In this document: piece by piece, positions 7,314 through 8,059 of the stretch
Position numbering within the stretch: the stretch's first letter is position 1
How the letters are laid out: each line of letters starts with the position of its first letter
Source of the DNA: an uncultured bacterium
GTDB taxonomy: Bacteria; Planctomycetota; Uabimicrobiia; Uabimicrobiales; JABWCH01
Assembly: GCA_938003875.1 (NCBI GenBank)
Contig: CALKWO010000089.1
Coordinates: 1-8,059 of the forward strand
Length of the DNA: 8,059 nt
Direction: 5' to 3'
Notes under the pieces: generated by a model
Databases searched by the model: none
Seen by the model: the letters and a program-made list of their open reading frames with translations, nothing else
Told to the model about the DNA's origin: nothing
Position numbers and translations under genes: made by a program

Positions 7314-7838
7314 CTAAGCAGGAAAAATTATTTCTACTTTATCATCCGATAATTTATTTACTTTTAAATCTTCTTTATATAATTTTCCAACACCTTTGAT
7401 TAGACCGACCATAATATCTATTAAATTACGATCCGATTTATATTTCATGATTAAAACTTTAGGATTTTTCCACTCATACTCGAATTTAGGAGGATGTGCA
7501 TCCTGAACAGTTTTTGTCGTATTTTCATGAACAGTGTTCATCTTTAGAAGAAATTCTTTTGCTGTTTTCACTCCTATATAATATGCTTTATACAACTTTT
7601 GAGAATACACAGTAACCCAGTATTCCCCAAAACTATCGGATGCCTGTGCCATAGTTATATTCAACGTTTCACATGATGCTCCAATTACTTTGATTACAGT
7701 TTGATCATCTACATTGGATAGAGGCCCAATCAACGGTTCTTTATCTATACCTGCTTTTTCCAAAGTTTTTTTCCATTTATCAATCCCAAACTTTTCCACT
7801 ATCATTTCTTTTAAAGCTATCACTACAGAACCTTTCAT
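7314..7838 (-). CDS. H-NOX domain haem protein (probable nitric oxide sensor)
   Basis: Stand-alone cytoplasmic haem-nitric oxide/oxygen binding protein of 174 aa, close to the usual family size of about 180-190. It starts with the family's typical MKGSVV. Other family landmarks are a central G71-E-Y-W, the proximal haem ligand H104 in KMNTVHENTTK, P116-P117 (HPPKF), and Y133-x-S135-x-R137 (YKSDR), which binds the haem propionates; I140-D-I-M-V-G follows. The distal pocket positions matching W9, N74 and Y140 of the Thermoanaerobacter O2-binding H-NOX (aligned from memory) are L9, W74 and I142, so the O2-stabilising tyrosine is missing and NO binding is expected. Only one cysteine (C56) is present, so the zinc/cysteine redox switch of some H-NOX proteins is absent. 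I chose the ATG at 7838 because it has an AAGGGGG site 6 nt upstream; an in-frame TTG at 7898 would add 20 non-family residues and has no ribosome site. The receptor gene follows 9 bp later. Confidence 0.93.
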   Translation of the reverse strand: MKGSVVIALKEMIVEKFGIDKWKKTLEKAGIDKEPLIGPLSNVDDQTVIKVIGASCETLNITMAQASDSFGEYWVTVYSQKLYKAYYIGVKTAKEFLLKMNTVHENTTKTVQDAHPPKFEYEWKNPKVLIMKYKSDRNLIDIMVGLIKGVGKLYKEDLKVNKLSDDKVEIIFPA

Positions 7839-7844
7839 CGAAAA

Positions 7845-7851
7845 CCCCCTT
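7845..7851 (-). promoter_or_regulatory. Ribosome binding site that fixes the H-NOX start
   Basis: The minus strand reads AAGGGGG, six bases before the ATG at 7838. It pairs with the 16S rRNA 3' end along its whole length if one G-U pair is allowed. It places translation at the family-typical MKG start and argues against the upstream TTG at 7898. Confidence 0.75.
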
Positions 7852-7917
7852 TTCAGAATTTTTTGATTTTTGTTTTTATCCTCTTGTAATAGATCCAAAC
7901 TTATTTAAAATAAAATA

Positions 7918-7952
7918 ACAAAAGTACAACTCTTTTGTCTATAAAATTATAG
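7918..7952 (-). promoter_or_regulatory. Candidate promoter -10 box and dyads upstream of the H-NOX gene
   Basis: The minus strand has a perfect TATAAT at 7951-7946, inside a 6-bp dyad (CTATAA-TT-TTATAG, 7952-7939). A second inverted repeat follows directly (arms ACAAAAG 7918-7924 and CTTTTGT 7932-7938, 7-nt loop). No good -35 box lies 16-18 nt upstream. If transcription begins near 7939, the leader is about 100 nt and the second dyad covers the start site, where a repressor could bind. The rest of 7839-8059 is A/T-rich with no clear gene; a small 6-bp hairpin lies at 8042-8057 by the window edge. Confidence 0.35.
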
Positions 7953-8059
7953 GATTTTTGAGAGATAAAAATGAGATGAAACGTCTGAGCAAAAAAAATT
8001 ATTATTGTATTGGTCAAAATGATCCTGTGCAAAATGAGTAGTGCTATGGCAATAGCATC

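Noticed and set aside
7839..7898. Extension of the H-NOX gene to an in-frame TTG at 7898 (194 aa)
   Set aside because: The extra 20 residues are not part of the H-NOX fold, no ribosome site precedes the TTG, and the internal ATG has a strong site and the family-typical MKG start.
7901..8059. Minus-strand open frame running in from the window edge for 52 codons to a TAA at 7903-7901, rich in Ile/Leu/Phe
   Set aside because: It could be the tail of an upstream membrane protein, but the strand is T-rich here, which lowers the stop frequency; another frame is also open for about 36 codons, and no family motif is visible.
1..8059. CRISPR arrays, tRNA or rRNA genes, insertion sequences
   Set aside because: I saw no regularly spaced direct repeats, no cloverleaf- or rRNA-like segments, and no transposase motifs on either strand.

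Overview
All six recognisable genes lie on the minus strand, so transcription runs from high to low coordinates. The organism looks like a diderm, motile or otherwise chemosensory bacterium. One product is a predicted outer-membrane beta-barrel with a signal peptide. Another is a secreted subtilase with a C-terminal sorting tail. A CheA-type kinase is present. Base composition by eye is about 40-45% G+C in most genes, falling to roughly 15-35% in hand-counted rows between about 6650 and 8059. The sequence alone does not let me name a phylum.

Layout in order of transcription. (1) 7838-7314: an H-NOX haem-based gas sensor with the proximal His and a YxSxR haem-propionate motif. (2) 7304-5658: a transmembrane methyl-accepting chemotaxis receptor starting 9 bp after the H-NOX stop. 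(3) 5537-4722: an outer-membrane beta-barrel protein. (4) 4696-3302: a secreted S8 (subtilisin-like) protease ending in a Gly-rich/Cys, hydrophobic, basic tail. (5) 3174-2326: a membrane-anchored extracytoplasmic protein of unknown function. (6) 2284-2: a CheA-type histidine kinase with a fused C-terminal receiver (CheA-REC). The gaps are 9, 120, 25, 127 and 41 bp, so all or parts of the set could be co-transcribed. The 120-bp gap may hold an internal promoter and the 127-bp gap holds a strong perfect hairpin. No gene-free stretch exceeds 300 bases; the longest, 7839-8059, holds a candidate promoter and dyads upstream of the H-NOX gene.

How the genes may work together. The H-NOX and receptor genes look like a split version of the H-NOX-MCP fusions known from anaerobes. 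The predicted haem pocket lacks the distal tyrosine associated with O2 binding, which suggests a nitric oxide sensor. Its signal would pass through the neighbouring receptor to a CheA. The CheA-REC hybrid in the same run of genes is the obvious candidate: it has no P2 (CheY-docking) domain and carries its own receiver. No cheW, cheR, cheB or separate cheY is visible here. The three cell-envelope genes between receptor and kinase have no obvious chemosensory role; they could be regulated with the system or be chance neighbours.
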